From contig AAXZ01000014.1 in NCBI GenBank assembly GCA_000169395.1, forward strand, positions 1 through 54,094: a stretch of 54,094 nucleotides of DNA, written 5' to 3'. The translations under genes and the position numbers were made by a program. Below the pieces are notes generated by a model. The model had not been told where the DNA came from. It did not search any database and saw nothing but the letters and a program-made list of their open reading frames with translations. Positions 1-9,570 of the stretch are shown here, piece by piece (position 1 is the stretch's first letter; every line of letters starts with the position of its first letter). Source of the stretch: Rhodobacteraceae bacterium HTCC2150. Its GTDB lineage: Bacteria > Pseudomonadota > Alphaproteobacteria > Rhodobacterales > Rhodobacteraceae.

Positions 1-2433
1 TTGTGTTGTCACATGCACCAAATCACTAAGGGCAACATAGTCACCTGTTTCTGTTCGCATTTGCATACGATCAAGGAAATCCGCAGTTAATTCCCCATCA
101 GGCAGTTCCACGCGAATGCTGGCGGTACGCGGACCATCAGGAAAACTGGCCGCCTCAATACCATTTAGACGATGGCGCAGAACGCGCCCCAGACCATCAA
201 TCGTAAAGCCGAGCGTTTGTCCCTGCGGGGTAAGCTCCAAGATCAATTCTTCTTTGTCATAAGATAGCGTGTCTTCGACGGCAGAAACCTCACCAAATTT
301 TGCAAGTTCGGTTTTCAGGGATTCTGCGGCTGCTTTCAGCGTTTGACCATCAGCCCCTATGAATTGCACATCAAGCGCATCCCCACCCGGGCCCGAACGC
401 CACCCTCGAAAGCTTACGTTTTCGGCTAAAGGGTGTTGGCGTACAGAATCTTGTAAATCAGCTACAAATTGAAAACTGGAATACGGGCGGAAATCGGCTT
501 CGATCAATTCAATAGCAATAGAACCCAATAAATCGCGGTCTTTATTGTCCGCACCTGCCACACCGCGCCCCGTGCTTCCGCCCACTTCGGCCAGAACAAA
601 TACCAACGGATTGGTTCCATGTTCTGCCTCAAGTTTTGCACCCAACGCTTCGGTGGCGCGTTGCATTTCGCGCATCATTTCCAAACTGTCTTCGCGCGTG
701 GCTCCATTTGCCATTACAAAATTACCAGAAACCGACGAACGCTCTGGTGCATTAAAGAAACGCCAACTGACGTCACCATTGATGAACAGAACAACTTGGC
801 CAACCAAAATCACAACAGCCCCCGCCATCACGGGATACCGCGCCCAGATTACCAATCGCATCAGGCGACGGAAAATCACGACGCGGAACCAATCGAAAAC
901 GATGTTTACGAAACGACTGGGCAAATCATACCAATGCGTTTTCGCTGTGTGTACCAAGGCGTGCGACATGTGGTTTGGCAAAATCAAAAAACATTCAACC
1001 AAAGAGGCAATCAAAACCGCAATCACGGTAATTGGAATGTCTGCAATAAGATCGCCAAAACGCCCCTCGACAGCTGTCAGTGCAAAGAACGCGATGATTG
1101 TTGTCAAAGTTGCTGAAAACACCGGCAGCGACATTCTGCGTGCAGCATTTTCCGCCGCCTCGACGGGGGATTCCCCTAACCGTCGCGCTCGGAAATCTGC
1201 GTGTTCCCCCACAACAATTGCGTCATCCACAACAATACCCAGCGTGATGATCAAGGCAAATAGACTGACCATGTTGATCGTTAATCCAAAGAGGTACATC
1301 AACCCAATGGTGGCAAACATCGCCACAGGAATACCTGCCGCCACCCAGAAAGCCGTGCGCGCATTTAGGAACAAAAACAGCAACCCAACAACAAGACCAA
1401 GCCCAATCAAGCCGTTGTCCACCAAGATATCGAGGCGATCTGAAATCGCCTCGGCGCGCGTTCTGATCAGATCGACCTTCACACCCGCAGGCAAACTAAG
1501 TTCCATATCATCGGCTACTTTTTGCACCTTGGCCTGAATGCGTATTGCATCGCCTTTGTCAGACCGATCCACCCGCACCGACATGGCAGAATTTTCATCC
1601 ACAAAATAGGCGCGACCCCGATCCACACCTTCGACCCGCACCTGCGCAACATCGCCAATTAACAGCTTTGATCCATCACTGTTTACCCGCAGAACAATCG
1701 CTTCGATCTGATCGCCACGTCGTTTGGCAATGCCTGTGCGCACACGCGCGTTGGCACCACTTACGTCACCTGCCGGATCTGTTTCAGCCTCTGATGCAAT
1801 CATGTTCGCGATCTGAGACATGGTCACATCGTGACGGATCAAATCTATTGTGGCGACTTCGACAATGGTTTGTGGGGCAGCAACACCGCGAATGGTCGTG
1901 CGCGTCACACCCTCGGCAAACAATCGCGTCACCAATTCATCGGCAAAACGCCCTAACTGATCAACACCAACGGGGCCTGTAATGATGACATCCGTAACAC
2001 GATCGCGCCATGCCCCTCGTCGCACTTGGGGATCATCCGCATCCTCTGGCAAGGAATTCACGGCATCCACGGCGTTTTGCACATCCTCAGCCGCGCGCGC
2101 CATATCCCAGCCGGGGCTAAATTCTAACCTAATCTGTGCTCGACCCTCGCTGGCCGTCGCGGCAGATTCTGCCACACCCTCAACACCAAGTAACGCAGGT
2201 TCAAGGATCTGAACGATACCGGCATCAACATCCTCGGCACCCGCCCCATCCCAACGAACAGATACAGAAACATTGTCGATGATTACGTCTGGAAAAAATT
2301 GTGCGCGCATTTTGGGCAAGGCCAATAGCCCCCCAACGATCATCACCACCAACAACAAATTGGCTGCTGTTTTGTGGCGTGTAAAATATGACAACAGACC
2401 GCCACTGCCGGATTTAAATCGTTGCCGTGCCAT
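1..2433 (-). CDS. RND efflux permease, partial (C-terminus beyond left edge)
   Basis: Inner-membrane proton-driven pump of the RND family, probably exporting drugs or toxic compounds with the adjacent membrane fusion protein. The reading frame opens at the ATG at 2433, one base beyond the 3' end of the fusion-protein gene, and stays open for 811 codons to base 1, so the end is missing. The N-terminus has a positively charged stretch followed by a membrane segment (about residues 22-40) and the FFPD motif typical of AcrB-like pumps. The motif GIVVDDAIVVGEH places paired aspartates at residues 403-404, where AcrB has its proton-relay Asp407/Asp408. The family is about 1,020-1,050 residues, so roughly 200 residues lie outside. 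The substrate cannot be read from sequence. Confidence 0.93.
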   Translation of the reverse strand, partial: MARQRFKSGSGGLLSYFTRHKTAANLLLVVMIVGGLLALPKMRAQFFPDVIIDNVSVSVRWDGAGAEDVDAGIVQILEPALLGVEGVAESAATASEGRAQIRLEFSPGWDMARAAEDVQNAVDAVNSLPEDADDPQVRRGAWRDRVTDVIITGPVGVDQLGRFADELVTRLFAEGVTRTTIRGVAAPQTIVEVATIDLIRHDVTMSQIANMIASEAETDPAGDVSGANARVRTGIAKRRGDQIEAIVLRVNSDGSKLLIGDVAQVRVEGVDRGRAYFVDENSAMSVRVDRSDKGDAIRIQAKVQKVADDMELSLPAGVKVDLIRTRAEAISDRLDILVDNGLIGLGLVVGLLFLFLNARTAFWVAAGIPVAMFATIGLMYLFGLTINMVSLFALIITLGIVVDDAIVVGEHADFRARRLGESPVEAAENAARRMSLPVFSATLTTIIAFFALTAVEGRFGDLIADIPITVIAVLIASLVECFLILPNHMSHALVHTAKTHWYDLPSRFVNIVFDWFRVVIFRRLMRLVIWARYPVMAGAVVILVGQVVLFINGDVSWRFFNAPERSSVSGNFVMANGATREDSLEMMREMQRATEALGAKLEAEHGTNPLVFVLAEVGGSTGRGVAGADNKDRDLLGSIAIELIEADFRPYSSFQFVADLQDSVRQHPLAENVSFRGWRSGPGGDALDVQFIGADGQTLKAAAESLKTELAKFGEVSAVEDTLSYDKEELILELTPQGQTLGFTIDGLGRVLRHRLNGIEAASFPDGPRTASIRVELPDGELTADFLDRMQMRTETGDYVALSDLVHVTTQ

Positions 2434-2436
2434 ACG

Positions 2437-3909
2437 TTACCCCCCCATTCGATCTTGCAATCGCTTAACTACGGCGGCGGGTACTTTATCTTGCGCTAAC
2501 TGCCCCAACAACCTTTCTTTGATTTGGGCGGGCATTCGTTTATTCGCCTCAACGAACGCAATCATTGCAGCGCGTTTTTCGGCAGATAGTTCTATATCTT
2601 CGGGTTCTGGCGCTTGGGCAATCTCGCCACTAGCGTCTTTTCGCAAAGGTTTAACCTTGATCCCTGCCCCTAACAGGGGCGAGCGTTCTGCGACCACTTC
2701 GCGACCCGCTAATCCACGGCCACGAACTAGAACACTGTCACCCTGTCGACGGATCAATTCAACTTTGGCGATTTCTAGACGATCTTCTGGACCGATCAAC
2801 AACAATGTTTCAGCCGCATCCAAGGCCGCCGCAGGAAGTATTGCAACAAACCGCACTTCGGGTTCTTCAATCTGGACAGTCACAAAATCACCAGGGCGAA
2901 ATCCGGCCGGTGCCTCAAGCGATGCAAAAATCGTGCGTCCAATTTGCCCATCACTTACCGCCGCACTGACGCGGGAAACCCGCCCATTGGTAGAAATATC
3001 AGCCCCAGAAACATCCAGAACAACCTGAATAGCCGAACCAAGCAATTCGCCGTCAGTATTCAAAAGGCGCGCATATTCAGCGGTTGAAACACGAAATGAA
3101 ACCTCGAGCGCAGTCGCGTCAATAAGGCTGGCCAAACGTTCGTTATTGGAAACAAGCCCCCCTTGAACCAACGTCACCGAAGCAAGCGTGCCCGAAAATT
3201 CCGCACGAAGTTCCGTTTCATCAAGTTTGCGTTTAGCTTCTGCCAGGTTAATTTCACGACGGGCCAAGGCCGTTGCGGTTTGACTGACGCGCGCTTCTGC
3301 TTGGGCTTCGGATTTTCGACGTGTCACGACGGCTTGTTCAGCACTTGATGCAGCCAACGCTGCCGTTTCCACCGCAGATTCTGTGCCGACACCACGACGC
3401 AACAAATCTTGTTGTCGTTGTAATGCTTGTTTGCGTAATTCTGCCTGTGCCATCGACGCTTTGGCGTCGTCGCGTGATAATTCCAGCGTTCGCGCGGCAT
3501 CAAGAACATCTGCCTTGGCCTCTGCTACATCAGTTTCGGCCACAGCTAAGGCAGACAAGGCCTGTGCTGGATCAATCCGCAACAACAATTGCCCCGCCTC
3601 TACACGCCCACCTTCTTCGAAATTTTGTGCCACTTCTATAACTTGTCCACCGGAAGGTGCCCGAACATCAAGCGTGCGGCGGCTTCGAATTTCGCCAAAT
3701 GTTTCAAGTATCGGCGTCTGTGCACCGACTTCAAATGGAACAACGTTAACGGCAAAAATCCGTTCACGCGCAGGGCGCTGTCTTGCTTCGCGCGACCAGC
3801 GTTCCTCAAGCGAACCACGGATATTTTGGCCTGCAAAGGCAAGCAACCCAAAGGTAAACGAGATCAAAAATAGCCCTACAAGGCTTCGGCGAAGAAATCG
3901 CATTTCCAA
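2437..3909 (-). CDS. RND efflux membrane fusion protein (HlyD/AcrA-like)
   Basis: Periplasmic adaptor of the tripartite pump, linking the permease at 2433 to an outer-membrane channel not seen here. The 490 residues begin with a single N-terminal membrane anchor (about residues 8-27). A lipoyl-like half (around residues 80-115, with APSGGQVIEV and GGRVEAGQLLLRID) is followed by a long Ala/Glu/Arg coiled-coil hairpin (about 115-235) and the second lipoyl half near the TELRAEFSGTLASV stretch. The protein is longer than AcrA because of a charged C-terminal tail of about 70 residues after the beta-barrel part. It is first in a two-gene operon, with 3 bases between its stop and the permease ATG. 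Confidence 0.92.
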   Translation of the reverse strand: MEMRFLRRSLVGLFLISFTFGLLAFAGQNIRGSLEERWSREARQRPARERIFAVNVVPFEVGAQTPILETFGEIRSRRTLDVRAPSGGQVIEVAQNFEEGGRVEAGQLLLRIDPAQALSALAVAETDVAEAKADVLDAARTLELSRDDAKASMAQAELRKQALQRQQDLLRRGVGTESAVETAALAASSAEQAVVTRRKSEAQAEARVSQTATALARREINLAEAKRKLDETELRAEFSGTLASVTLVQGGLVSNNERLASLIDATALEVSFRVSTAEYARLLNTDGELLGSAIQVVLDVSGADISTNGRVSRVSAAVSDGQIGRTIFASLEAPAGFRPGDFVTVQIEEPEVRFVAILPAAALDAAETLLLIGPEDRLEIAKVELIRRQGDSVLVRGRGLAGREVVAERSPLLGAGIKVKPLRKDASGEIAQAPEPEDIELSAEKRAAMIAFVEANKRMPAQIKERLLGQLAQDKVPAAVVKRLQDRMGG

Positions 3910-3994
3910 GACTTTCCGTTGTAAAACGATAGATATTTAGCATTCAGTAGAATTGCAAAGGGTGCAACTCATACTTTTGTTACGTGCCAGCCCG

Positions 3995-4537
3995 TTATTT
4001 CCGTCGCTGTTTTTCAGTTAACCGTGGAAATATTTCAACAAAGTTGCAGGGCATGTGTTGATAATTCAACTGATGAACCAGAATTTCGTCCCACGCATCA
4101 CGACATGCACCTGGGCTGCCGGGCAGCGCAAACAGGTAAGTTCCGTTTGCCACGCCGCCACAAGCCCGCGATTGTACCGCAGATGTGCCGATTTTTTTCA
4201 TGGAAACGATTGTGAAAATGGTCCCAAACGCGTCCATCTCTTTTTCGTAGACATCGCGATGTGCTTCTACAGAAACATCGCGCCCTGTTAGGCCCGTGCC
4301 GCCAGTTGAAATGACCACATCAATTTCGCTATTAGCGCACCAAGATTTCAACTGATTTGCAATTTCGACACGTTCGTCATGAATGATTTTGCGGTCGGCC
4401 ACGACATGCCCAGCCTCTTTGATCAGCGCAATCAATGTGTCACCTGATTTATCCTCATCCAGCGTACGGCTGTCACTGACGGTCAAAACCGCAATGCGTA
4501 CAGGAATAAACTCACGGTCTAAATTCAATCTCGACAT
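3995..4537 (-). CDS. moaB: Molybdenum cofactor biosynthesis protein MoaB
   Basis: MoaB/MogA-family protein thought to adenylylate molybdopterin during molybdenum cofactor synthesis in the cytoplasm. The start at 4537 (MSRLNLDREF) is preferred over an upstream in-frame Met at 4588, because that longer form would run into the end of the glycosylase gene and because MoaB proteins begin this way. It gives 180 residues, normal for the family. Diagnostic motifs are LTVSDSRT near the N-terminus, STGGTGLTGRDV in the middle and the LPGSPGA loop near the C-terminus. The gene starts 2 bases after the stop of the uracil-DNA glycosylase gene, so the two are probably cotranscribed. Confidence 0.93.
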   Translation of the reverse strand: MSRLNLDREFIPVRIAVLTVSDSRTLDEDKSGDTLIALIKEAGHVVADRKIIHDERVEIANQLKSWCANSEIDVVISTGGTGLTGRDVSVEAHRDVYEKEMDAFGTIFTIVSMKKIGTSAVQSRACGGVANGTYLFALPGSPGACRDAWDEILVHQLNYQHMPCNFVEIFPRLTEKQRRK

Positions 4538-4539
4538 GC

Positions 4540-5334
4540 CTATGCACCTTTTTTCAGCTTGGCTTGCACCGCCAATAAATCCGCCCAAGCATCACGTTTA
4601 GCAACAGGCGTTCTAAGCAAATAAGCTGGATGGAATATTGGCATTACAGGTCGTTCAAAGGCCGTCGCCCAATTTCCACGCAGCCGTGTGATACCTTTTT
4701 TGCTAAGCGCCGCAAGGCACGCAACGTTGCCCATTAAGATAACGACATCAGGAGAAACCAATTCTATATGTTTGCTCACAAATGGCATCATCATCGCAAT
4801 TTCTTCAACGCTGGGGTCGCGGTTCTGCGGGGGGCGCCATGGCATCACATTGGTAACATAGGCTGAATTTTCCCCAGTGCGATCCATATCAATTGCGGCC
4901 AACATTTTGTCCAATAGCTGACCGGCCTCACCGGCAAAAGGGCGCCCTTGTTGATCCTCGTCTCGCCCTGGTGCCTCGCCCAAAATCAATAAACGCGATT
5001 TTGGATTACCATCTGCAAAGACAAATTTTCGTGCACCCTTTTTAAGATCGCACATCTCAAATTCAGATTGAATTTTTGCCAGTTCTTCAAGTGTTGTTGC
5101 TTGATCGGCCAGTTTTTGAGCCTCTGCCACGGCATCGACGGCCACCGGTTTTACAGGCGGTGCAGGCTTGGTTGGTTTACCATTTTCAACCGTAGCCGTT
5201 GCCTTGGGTTTTACTGGCTCTTGAACGGCTTCAAATCGATTAATCGGCGCGTCGCTGATCGTCTCGGTAACACCAAGATCAATTTGCCATTCCAACATGG
5301 CACGCGCGCTGTGATAATCAAAAACCGATTCCAT
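4540..5334 (-). CDS. Uracil-DNA glycosylase, family 4-like
   Basis: Removes uracil from DNA in base excision repair. The 264-residue protein (start at 5334, MESVFDYHSARAMLEW) has an N-terminal extension rich in Pro, Lys and Thr, followed by a catalytic domain from about residue 110. Family-4 features visible are FEMCDLKKGA (first iron-sulphur cysteine region), the active-site loop GEAPGRDEDQQGRPFAG, VTNVMPWRPPQNRDP, and the C-terminal HPAYLLR motif with its conserved His. A longer reading frame to 5379 exists, but the internal Met matches the usual alphaproteobacterial N-terminus. It lies directly upstream of moaB. Confidence 0.92.
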   Translation of the reverse strand: MESVFDYHSARAMLEWQIDLGVTETISDAPINRFEAVQEPVKPKATATVENGKPTKPAPPVKPVAVDAVAEAQKLADQATTLEELAKIQSEFEMCDLKKGARKFVFADGNPKSRLLILGEAPGRDEDQQGRPFAGEAGQLLDKMLAAIDMDRTGENSAYVTNVMPWRPPQNRDPSVEEIAMMMPFVSKHIELVSPDVVILMGNVACLAALSKKGITRLRGNWATAFERPVMPIFHPAYLLRTPVAKRDAWADLLAVQAKLKKGA

Positions 5335-5462
5335 AGACCCAAAGTATCGCCAAGCGCCACTTGCCGCCACCCCCAACACAATCTATGATTTTAGATGAAA
5401 TTACCTTCGAACCACAATTCATAAACGCTGCCTATATTCGCTAAAAAGTAGAATGATTAAAA

Positions 5463-6017
5463 ATGAGCAATACACCGGAAATTCAAAATCAAAACGCCAC
5501 GCCCGATGGTTGGCAAGGCATCCTTGATGCCGGCGAAAACATATTGTGGCAAGGGCGCCCCGATTCAAAAGTCAAATTTGAAATCACCCACGCCTTTTCA
5601 TTTCTATTTGGATTGGCCTTTGCTGGATTTGCAGTATTCTGGATGGTTGGGGCCAGCCAAGCAGGTGGCGGGTTTTGGATGTTCGGATTGATCCACTTCT
5701 TTGTCGGTCTAAGCCTGTCAATTGGTCCACCCTTTTATGCCACTTGGCGACGAAAACACACGTGGTACACACTTTCTTCAAAACGCGCATTTATCGCGAC
5801 GGAAATGCCGGTTTTGGGTAGGCGAATGGACATATATCCATTGAACAAGGACACCAACCTGTCGTTCGATAGCGGCGAACCAGCAACGATTTACTTCGCG
5901 GAAACGCACAAGCAAACGAAAAATGGATCTCGTGTTTTTAAAATTGGGTTTGAGCGGATCAATGACGGCAAGACCGTATATTCAATGATCCGAAAGGTGC
6001 AAAACGGCGAAACTTGA
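5463..6017 (+). CDS. PH-like-domain membrane protein, unknown function
   Basis: No function recognised. The 184-residue protein begins with a soluble stretch containing [10 protein letters not shown], a signature common at the start of bacterial PH-like (bPH/YdbS-type) domains. Two membrane segments follow (about residues 42-62 and 68-88) and then a soluble domain with [14 protein letters not shown] and [18 protein letters not shown], resembling the bPH fold. The gene lies 79 bases upstream of pyrB on the same strand, and a second protein of the same architecture follows pyrB at 7062-7595. The pair therefore brackets the aspartate transcarbamoylase gene. The family assignment is inferred from the WQGRP and YxLT/SxxR pattern only. 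Confidence 0.8.
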   Translation: MSNTPEIQNQNATPDGWQGILDAGENILWQGRPDSKVKFEITHAFSFLFGLAFAGFAVFWMVGASQAGGGFWMFGLIHFFVGLSLSIGPPFYATWRRKHTWYTLSSKRAFIATEMPVLGRRMDIYPLNKDTNLSFDSGEPATIYFAETHKQTKNGSRVFKIGFERINDGKTVYSMIRKVQNGET

Positions 6018-6096
6018 TCCTGTAATTCGTACCCCACCCCTTGCCGTGTGCCTGTTCCCTTTCTATAACCACGGAAATAAAGGACGAGGCCACCTC

Positions 6097-7065
6097 ATGA
6101 CATTTCGCCAGACGCACCTTTTGGGAATAGAAAACCTCCATCAAGAGGAAATAAAGACGTTGCTAGACGTCGCGGACCAATACGTTGATCTGAACCGGCG
6201 CGATGTTAAACAATCTAGCCTGTTATCGGGCCTGACCCAAATCAATATGTTTTTTGAAAACTCAACCCGTACGCAATCCAGCTTTGAGTTGGCAGGCAAG
6301 CGCTTGGGTGCCGATGTGATGAACATGTCAATGCAGGCATCATCCATCAAAAAAGGCGAAACGCTGATTGATACCGCGTTAACCCTGAACGCTATGCATC
6401 CTGATTTATTGGTTGTTCGCCACCCCCATTCCGGTGCCGTTAATTTGTTAGCGGAAAAGGTCAACTGTGCCGTGTTAAATGCCGGTGATGGTCGGCACGA
6501 ACACCCAACCCAAGCACTGCTTGATGCCCTAACAATTCGTCGCGCCAAAGGTCGTTTGCATCGTTTGTCCATCGCTATTTGCGGTGACATTGCTCACTCC
6601 CGCGTCGCGCGTTCCAACATCATGCTCTTGGGCAAAATGGAAAACCGCGTGCGTCTTATCGGCCCTTCAACCTTGATGCCGTCAGAGGTTCGCGAACTCG
6701 GCGTTGAGGTATATGAAGACATGACCGAAGGATTGGCCGACGTTGATGTCGTCATGATGTTGCGTCTTCAGAAAGAACGGATGGACGGCGGTTTCATCCC
6801 ATCTGAACGTGAATATTATCATCGTTGGGGCTTGGATGCTAAAAAACTTAGCCATGCCAAACCAGATGCCATCGTCATGCACCCTGGCCCAATGAACCGT
6901 GGCGTTGAAATTGACGGCACCCTTGCAGATGACATCAACCGTTCGGTAATTCAGGAACAGGTTGAAATGGGTGTGGCCGTTCGTATGGCCGCAATGGATT
7001 TACTGTCGAAAAACCTTGCGGCAAAACGCATGCAAAATCGCGTTCAACAACAGGTGACGGCATGA
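6097..7065 (+). CDS. pyrB: Aspartate carbamoyltransferase catalytic subunit
   Basis: Condenses carbamoyl phosphate with aspartate to carbamoylaspartate, the committed step of pyrimidine synthesis. The start at 6097 ([14 protein letters not shown]) is chosen over a frame-open Met at 6046, giving 322 residues, normal for the family. The carbamoyl-phosphate loop STRT is at residues 56-59 within [13 protein letters not shown], and HPTQALLDA begins at 136. The gene overlaps the following PH-like gene by ATGA, and that gene overlaps the dihydroorotase-like gene in the same way, so the three are translationally coupled. No pyrI-type regulatory subunit is nearby; in other bacteria a defective dihydroorotase homologue forms a complex with this enzyme. 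Confidence 0.96.
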   Translation: MTFRQTHLLGIENLHQEEIKTLLDVADQYVDLNRRDVKQSSLLSGLTQINMFFENSTRTQSSFELAGKRLGADVMNMSMQASSIKKGETLIDTALTLNAMHPDLLVVRHPHSGAVNLLAEKVNCAVLNAGDGRHEHPTQALLDALTIRRAKGRLHRLSIAICGDIAHSRVARSNIMLLGKMENRVRLIGPSTLMPSEVRELGVEVYEDMTEGLADVDVVMMLRLQKERMDGGFIPSEREYYHRWGLDAKKLSHAKPDAIVMHPGPMNRGVEIDGTLADDINRSVIQEQVEMGVAVRMAAMDLLSKNLAAKRMQNRVQQQVTA

Positions 7066-7595
7066 AAAAGCATGCCCCCACAAAAATCAGCTTAGAGACG
7101 CCAGAACAAGTTATGGATGCACTTAAGATCGAAGGTGCAGAAAAGGATAAACTTATCCTAATTTGGCGGCCGCAATACCGCCTTTTCCTTGCTCAACAAT
7201 CTATGATTATTTTGGGCATCATGGGGGTCGCAACCACCATCAACTTTTTTATGGGCGGCACATATCTGTTTCCGCTCTTTATGTTCGCTGGCTTGACGCT
7301 CTGGGCATTTTTCCTAGACCAAGACGATTGGCGCGGAAACAAGAACAAAGTGTGGGCGTTGACGGATCGCAATCTATTTCGCCTTAGCACCAACCCAATG
7401 GACGAGGTTTTGGCCCTAAGGCTGGACAGCATTGATCGCATTACCGATTGGGGAATGTGGAAATTGTACATTCGTACCAAGGAAATCAAAATCGTTGATT
7501 TGTCTTACGTCGGGCGCGCCTCGGAAATCTATGTCGACCTGGATAAAGCCATGCAAAACGCGACACCGCCAACACCCAAAAAGGGCCTTTTATGA
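7062..7595 (+). CDS. PH-like-domain membrane protein between pyrB and the dihydroorotase homologue
   Basis: No established function. The 177-residue protein has a short soluble N-terminus with [15 protein letters not shown], two membrane segments (about residues 43-60 and 64-82), then a soluble domain with [14 protein letters not shown] and [20 protein letters not shown], resembling the bPH fold. It shares its architecture with the 184-residue protein at 5463-6017. Its ATG overlaps the pyrB stop (ATGA), and its own stop overlaps the next start in the same way. Such tight coupling suggests a role tied to expression or localisation of the pyrimidine enzymes, but that is inference. Confidence 0.85.
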   Translation: MKKHAPTKISLETPEQVMDALKIEGAEKDKLILIWRPQYRLFLAQQSMIILGIMGVATTINFFMGGTYLFPLFMFAGLTLWAFFLDQDDWRGNKNKVWALTDRNLFRLSTNPMDEVLALRLDSIDRITDWGMWKLYIRTKEIKIVDLSYVGRASEIYVDLDKAMQNATPPTPKKGLL

Positions 7596-8878
7596 CGGTT
7601 TATCTACACAACGCCATTCTTATCGATCCAGTTGCCGAAACCGAAACCCTTGGCGGCATGCTGATAAAGGGTGGGAAAATTGCCCAAGTGTTTGTGGGCG
7701 ATAACACCCCTTCCACAGCAGATATTGCAAAGGCCGAAAGCATCGATTGCCAAGGTAAATATCTGGCCCCAGGCATTGTCGACATTGGCGTCAAAGTTTG
7801 TGAACCCGGCGAACGTCACAAAGAAAGCTTTCGAACAGCAGGCAGGGCCGCCGCCGCAGGTGGCGTCACCACCATGGTCACACGCCCTGATACGACACCG
7901 ACAATCGACAGCCCAGAAACCTTGGAATTCGTAACACGTCGCGCAAACGAGGCATCCCCTGTCAGAATGCGCCCTATGGCCGCCCTGACACGCGATCGTG
8001 ACGGTCGCGAAATGGTTGAAATTGGCTTTCTAAGCGATGCGGGGGCCGCCGCTTTCACTGATTGTGATCATGTGGTGCAAAACCCCAAAGTTTTCGCCCG
8101 TTGCCTGACTTATGCAAAATCCCTTGGCGCACTGGTCATTGCACACCCACAAGACCCCTCGTTTTCAAATGGCGCTGCAGTAACTTCTGGGAAATTCGCA
8201 ACCCTTCGCGGATTGCCGTCAGTTTCCCCAATTGCTGAACGTATGGGATTGGAGCGCGATTTGGCATTGGTAGAAATGTCAGGTGCCAAATATCACGCCG
8301 ACAACCTCTCAACAGCGGCCTCTTTGCCAGCACTTCAGCGCGCAAAAGATGCCGGTTTAGATGTCACAGCAGGCGTTAACGTCCATCACCTGACACTTAA
8401 CGAGTTTGACGTCGGCGATTATCGAACTTTTTTCAAAATCAAACCGCCCCTTCGATCCGAAGATGACCGTCAAGCAATGATCGATGCAGTCGCAAGCGGT
8501 CTCATCGACGTGATTTCCTCGATGCATACCCCGCAAGATGAGGAATCAAAACGCCTGCCATATGAAGAGGCCGCCTCTGGTGCCGTCGCCCTTGAAACGC
8601 TTCTACCAGCCGGACTGCGCCTGTTTCATTCCGGCGATCTAACCCTGCCTGAACTGTTCCGCGCAATGTCACTAAATCCAGCGCGCCGCTTGGGCCTTGA
8701 TGCCGGAACACTGTCCAAAGACGCGCCCGCTGATTTGGTCCTATTTGACGCCCATGCTCCTTTCGTATTGGATCGTTTCACCATGCATTCTAAATCAAAG
8801 AACACGCCCTTTGATGGTCAACGCATGCAGGGTCGTGTGATTGCCACTTATGTCGGTGGCAACAAGGTTTGGGGTTAA
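7592..8878 (+). CDS. Dihydroorotase homologue lacking metal ligands (PyrX/PyrC'-like)
   Basis: By family this is a class I dihydroorotase of the amidohydrolase superfamily (428 residues, normal length), coupled to pyrB. The residues that bind the metals are altered. The canonical DxHxH after the first beta strand reads DIGVKV, so both histidines are replaced (Gly66, Lys68). The STDHAPH loop carrying the catalytic Asp reads SSMHTPQ (Met311). His185 (AHPQD) and His265/His266 (VHHLTLNE) remain. This is the pattern of non-catalytic homologues such as Pseudomonas PyrC', which are needed structurally for aspartate transcarbamoylase. It is therefore probably not the working dihydroorotase, and an active pyrC should lie elsewhere in the genome. 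Automatic annotation would call it pyrC. Confidence 0.85.
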   Translation: MTVYLHNAILIDPVAETETLGGMLIKGGKIAQVFVGDNTPSTADIAKAESIDCQGKYLAPGIVDIGVKVCEPGERHKESFRTAGRAAAAGGVTTMVTRPDTTPTIDSPETLEFVTRRANEASPVRMRPMAALTRDRDGREMVEIGFLSDAGAAAFTDCDHVVQNPKVFARCLTYAKSLGALVIAHPQDPSFSNGAAVTSGKFATLRGLPSVSPIAERMGLERDLALVEMSGAKYHADNLSTAASLPALQRAKDAGLDVTAGVNVHHLTLNEFDVGDYRTFFKIKPPLRSEDDRQAMIDAVASGLIDVISSMHTPQDEESKRLPYEEAASGAVALETLLPAGLRLFHSGDLTLPELFRAMSLNPARRLGLDAGTLSKDAPADLVLFDAHAPFVLDRFTMHSKSKNTPFDGQRMQGRVIATYVGGNKVWG

Positions 8879-8879
8879 G

Positions 8880-9485
8880 ATGCCCGACATAACCACAGCT
8901 CCATTTTTACTGATCCTAACGGCAATTGCCGCCTACCTATTGGGTGCAATTCCCTTTGGCATCGCAATGTCTCGCCTATTTGGGTTAGGCGACTTACGTC
9001 AAATCGGTTCAGGAAACATCGGCGCAACAAACGTTCTTAGAACCGGCAATAAATTCGCGGCATTCCTGACACTGATCGGTGATGCTGGCAAAGGTGGCGC
9101 AGCAGTTCTAATCGCTCGTGCTTTATTGGGGCCAGACGCCGCCCAATTGGCAGGCTTCGCGGCCTTCTTAGGCCACTGCTTCCCGATTTACCTAAATTTC
9201 AAAGGCGGCAAAGGCGTCGCCACATTTCTCGGCACTCTCTTGGCCCTGTTCTGGCCAGCAGGCATCGCCGCCTGTTTCACATGGTTGGTAGTAGCCCTAA
9301 TTTTCAGAATTTCGTCACTTGCGGCACTTATTGCTGCCGTCATGTCACCAATATGGCTGGCCTTTCTCGGCATGCCCAATGCGACAGTATTCGGCGTAGC
9401 ACTCGCAATTCTTATCCTTTGGCGACACAGATCTAACATTGCGCGCCTGCTAAAAGGAACTGAACCAAAAATAGGTAAAAAATAG
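8880..9485 (+). CDS. plsY: Acyl-phosphate glycerol-3-phosphate acyltransferase PlsY
   Basis: Integral membrane acyltransferase that transfers an acyl group from acyl-phosphate to glycerol 3-phosphate, the first step of phospholipid synthesis. It has 201 residues with about five hydrophobic segments. Diagnostic cytoplasmic motifs are SGNIGATNVLR (around residue 40) and the glycine-rich KGGKGVAT (around residue 107). The start at 8880 lies one base after the preceding stop; a longer frame from 8841 would overlap the upstream gene and lacks family support. It is the last gene of the pyrB operon. Confidence 0.95.
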   Translation: MPDITTAPFLLILTAIAAYLLGAIPFGIAMSRLFGLGDLRQIGSGNIGATNVLRTGNKFAAFLTLIGDAGKGGAAVLIARALLGPDAAQLAGFAAFLGHCFPIYLNFKGGKGVATFLGTLLALFWPAGIAACFTWLVVALIFRISSLAALIAAVMSPIWLAFLGMPNATVFGVALAILILWRHRSNIARLLKGTEPKIGKK

Positions 9486-9524
9486 GCCCCATATCGTCGT
9501 AATCTTTACGTTTTCTTCTGGTTA

Positions 9525-9555
9525 AAAATATCCTCGCCGAAGGCAAGAATACTTT
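9525..9555 (-). terminator. Hairpin terminator downstream of gshA
   Basis: A near-perfect inverted repeat sits between the convergent plsY and gshA genes. Read on the minus strand, the 14-base arms pair fully if three G-U wobbles are allowed, with a three-base loop; on the plus strand the same three positions are A/C mismatches. The distal arm ends in a run of U. The structure is therefore better suited to ending gshA transcripts than plsY transcripts. Confidence 0.6.
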
Positions 9556-9570
9556 TAGACCAACACAGAA

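Noticed and set aside
545-1982. Long plus-strand frames (330 and 145 residues) opposite the RND permease
   Set aside because: They are antisense to a clear RND permease frame with intact motifs and have no recognisable features of their own.
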